Below are positions 5,745-5,860 of a stretch of 5,860 nt of DNA, in pieces; the first letter of the stretch is position 1; the number at the start of each line of letters is the position of its first letter. Origin of the DNA: DATKZH01 sp964475955 (GTDB taxonomy: Bacteria > Planctomycetota > Planctomycetia > Pirellulales > Thermoguttaceae); the NCBI GenBank assembly GCA_964475955.1, contig CAYYZY010000301.1, positions 1 through 5,860 on the forward strand. The letters are read 5' to 3'. The translations under genes and the position numbers were made by a program. The notes below the pieces were generated by a model. That model searched no databases. It saw nothing but the letters and a program-made list of their open reading frames with translations, and was not told the DNA's origin.

Positions 5745-5850
5745 ACCAAGCCCCCAAGGAAGCCGTTTTCCCGGCCCGTATTCTGGTCGGCGGCAGACGG
5801 CAGTGCAAGGCCGCTTGGCGACATGCCCACGCAAGCGTGGGCATGGCACC
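5745..5850 (-). repeat. 106-bp dispersed repeat, copy B
   Basis: Partner of the copy at 5069-5174, same orientation, 676 bases apart start to start. Here the terminal palindrome is perfect: CATGCCCACGC (5822-5832), AA, GCGTGGGCATG (5835-5845), followed by GCACC. It lies upstream of the DinB gene, with a 70-base gap that must hold that gene's promoter. I recall this palindrome and its flank as a recurrent intergenic sequence in planctomycetes, but could not check this. Confidence 0.8.
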
Positions 5851-5860
5851 CCGCGCCGAC

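Noticed and set aside
1..5860. tRNA, rRNA, CRISPR array
   Set aside because: No regularly spaced repeats, no cloverleaf with a T-loop signature and no rRNA-like segments were seen by eye.

Overview
The window looks like chromosomal DNA of a planctomycete, probably in or near the Pirellulales. Three things suggest this. There is a beta-propeller protein with a C-terminal PEP-CTERM sorting signal. There is a fragment of a large secreted protein whose 'GFVSVQAPYEGG...TKP' motif I associate with planctomycetes and related phyla. A GC-rich 106-bp dispersed repeat ends in a CATGCCCACGC/GCGTGGGCATG palindrome, a sequence I recall as frequent in planctomycete genomes. The assignment rests on recall of families, not on a search.

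Left part (1-2734), moderate GC: a six-repeat propeller protein with PEP-CTERM tail (+, to 998) whose 5' end looks incomplete; a gene-free stretch (999-1452) holding a strong imperfect palindrome; a 101-aa protein of a widespread uncharacterised family (+, 1453-1758); and, convergent to it, a 304-aa protein (-, 1808-2722) that is unassigned overall but whose C-terminal half resembles HhH-GPD/DUF2400-type DNA glycosylase folds. A hairpin lies between the two convergent stop codons.

Middle (2735-3489): a scar-like stretch with no intact gene. It has a 52-codon remnant of a large secreted protein, a terminator-like hairpin with a T-run, and an orphan 14-codon reading frame with a very good ribosome binding site.

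Right part (3490-5860), high GC, genes on the minus strand: a DinB-like metal-binding four-helix protein (5198-5674), then comM/yifB (3490-5028), a MoxR/ChlI-type AAA+ ATPase that serves as a branch-migration helicase in natural transformation. Two copies of the 106-bp repeat lie in the same orientation, one upstream and one downstream of the DinB gene. The downstream copy abuts the 5' region of comM and creates a spurious N-terminal extension of its frame.

The genes do not form one evident pathway. I see no convincing new multi-gene system. The best leads are the dispersed repeat pair, the palindrome at 1239-1313, the possible glycosylase-like protein and the damaged start of the PEP-CTERM gene.
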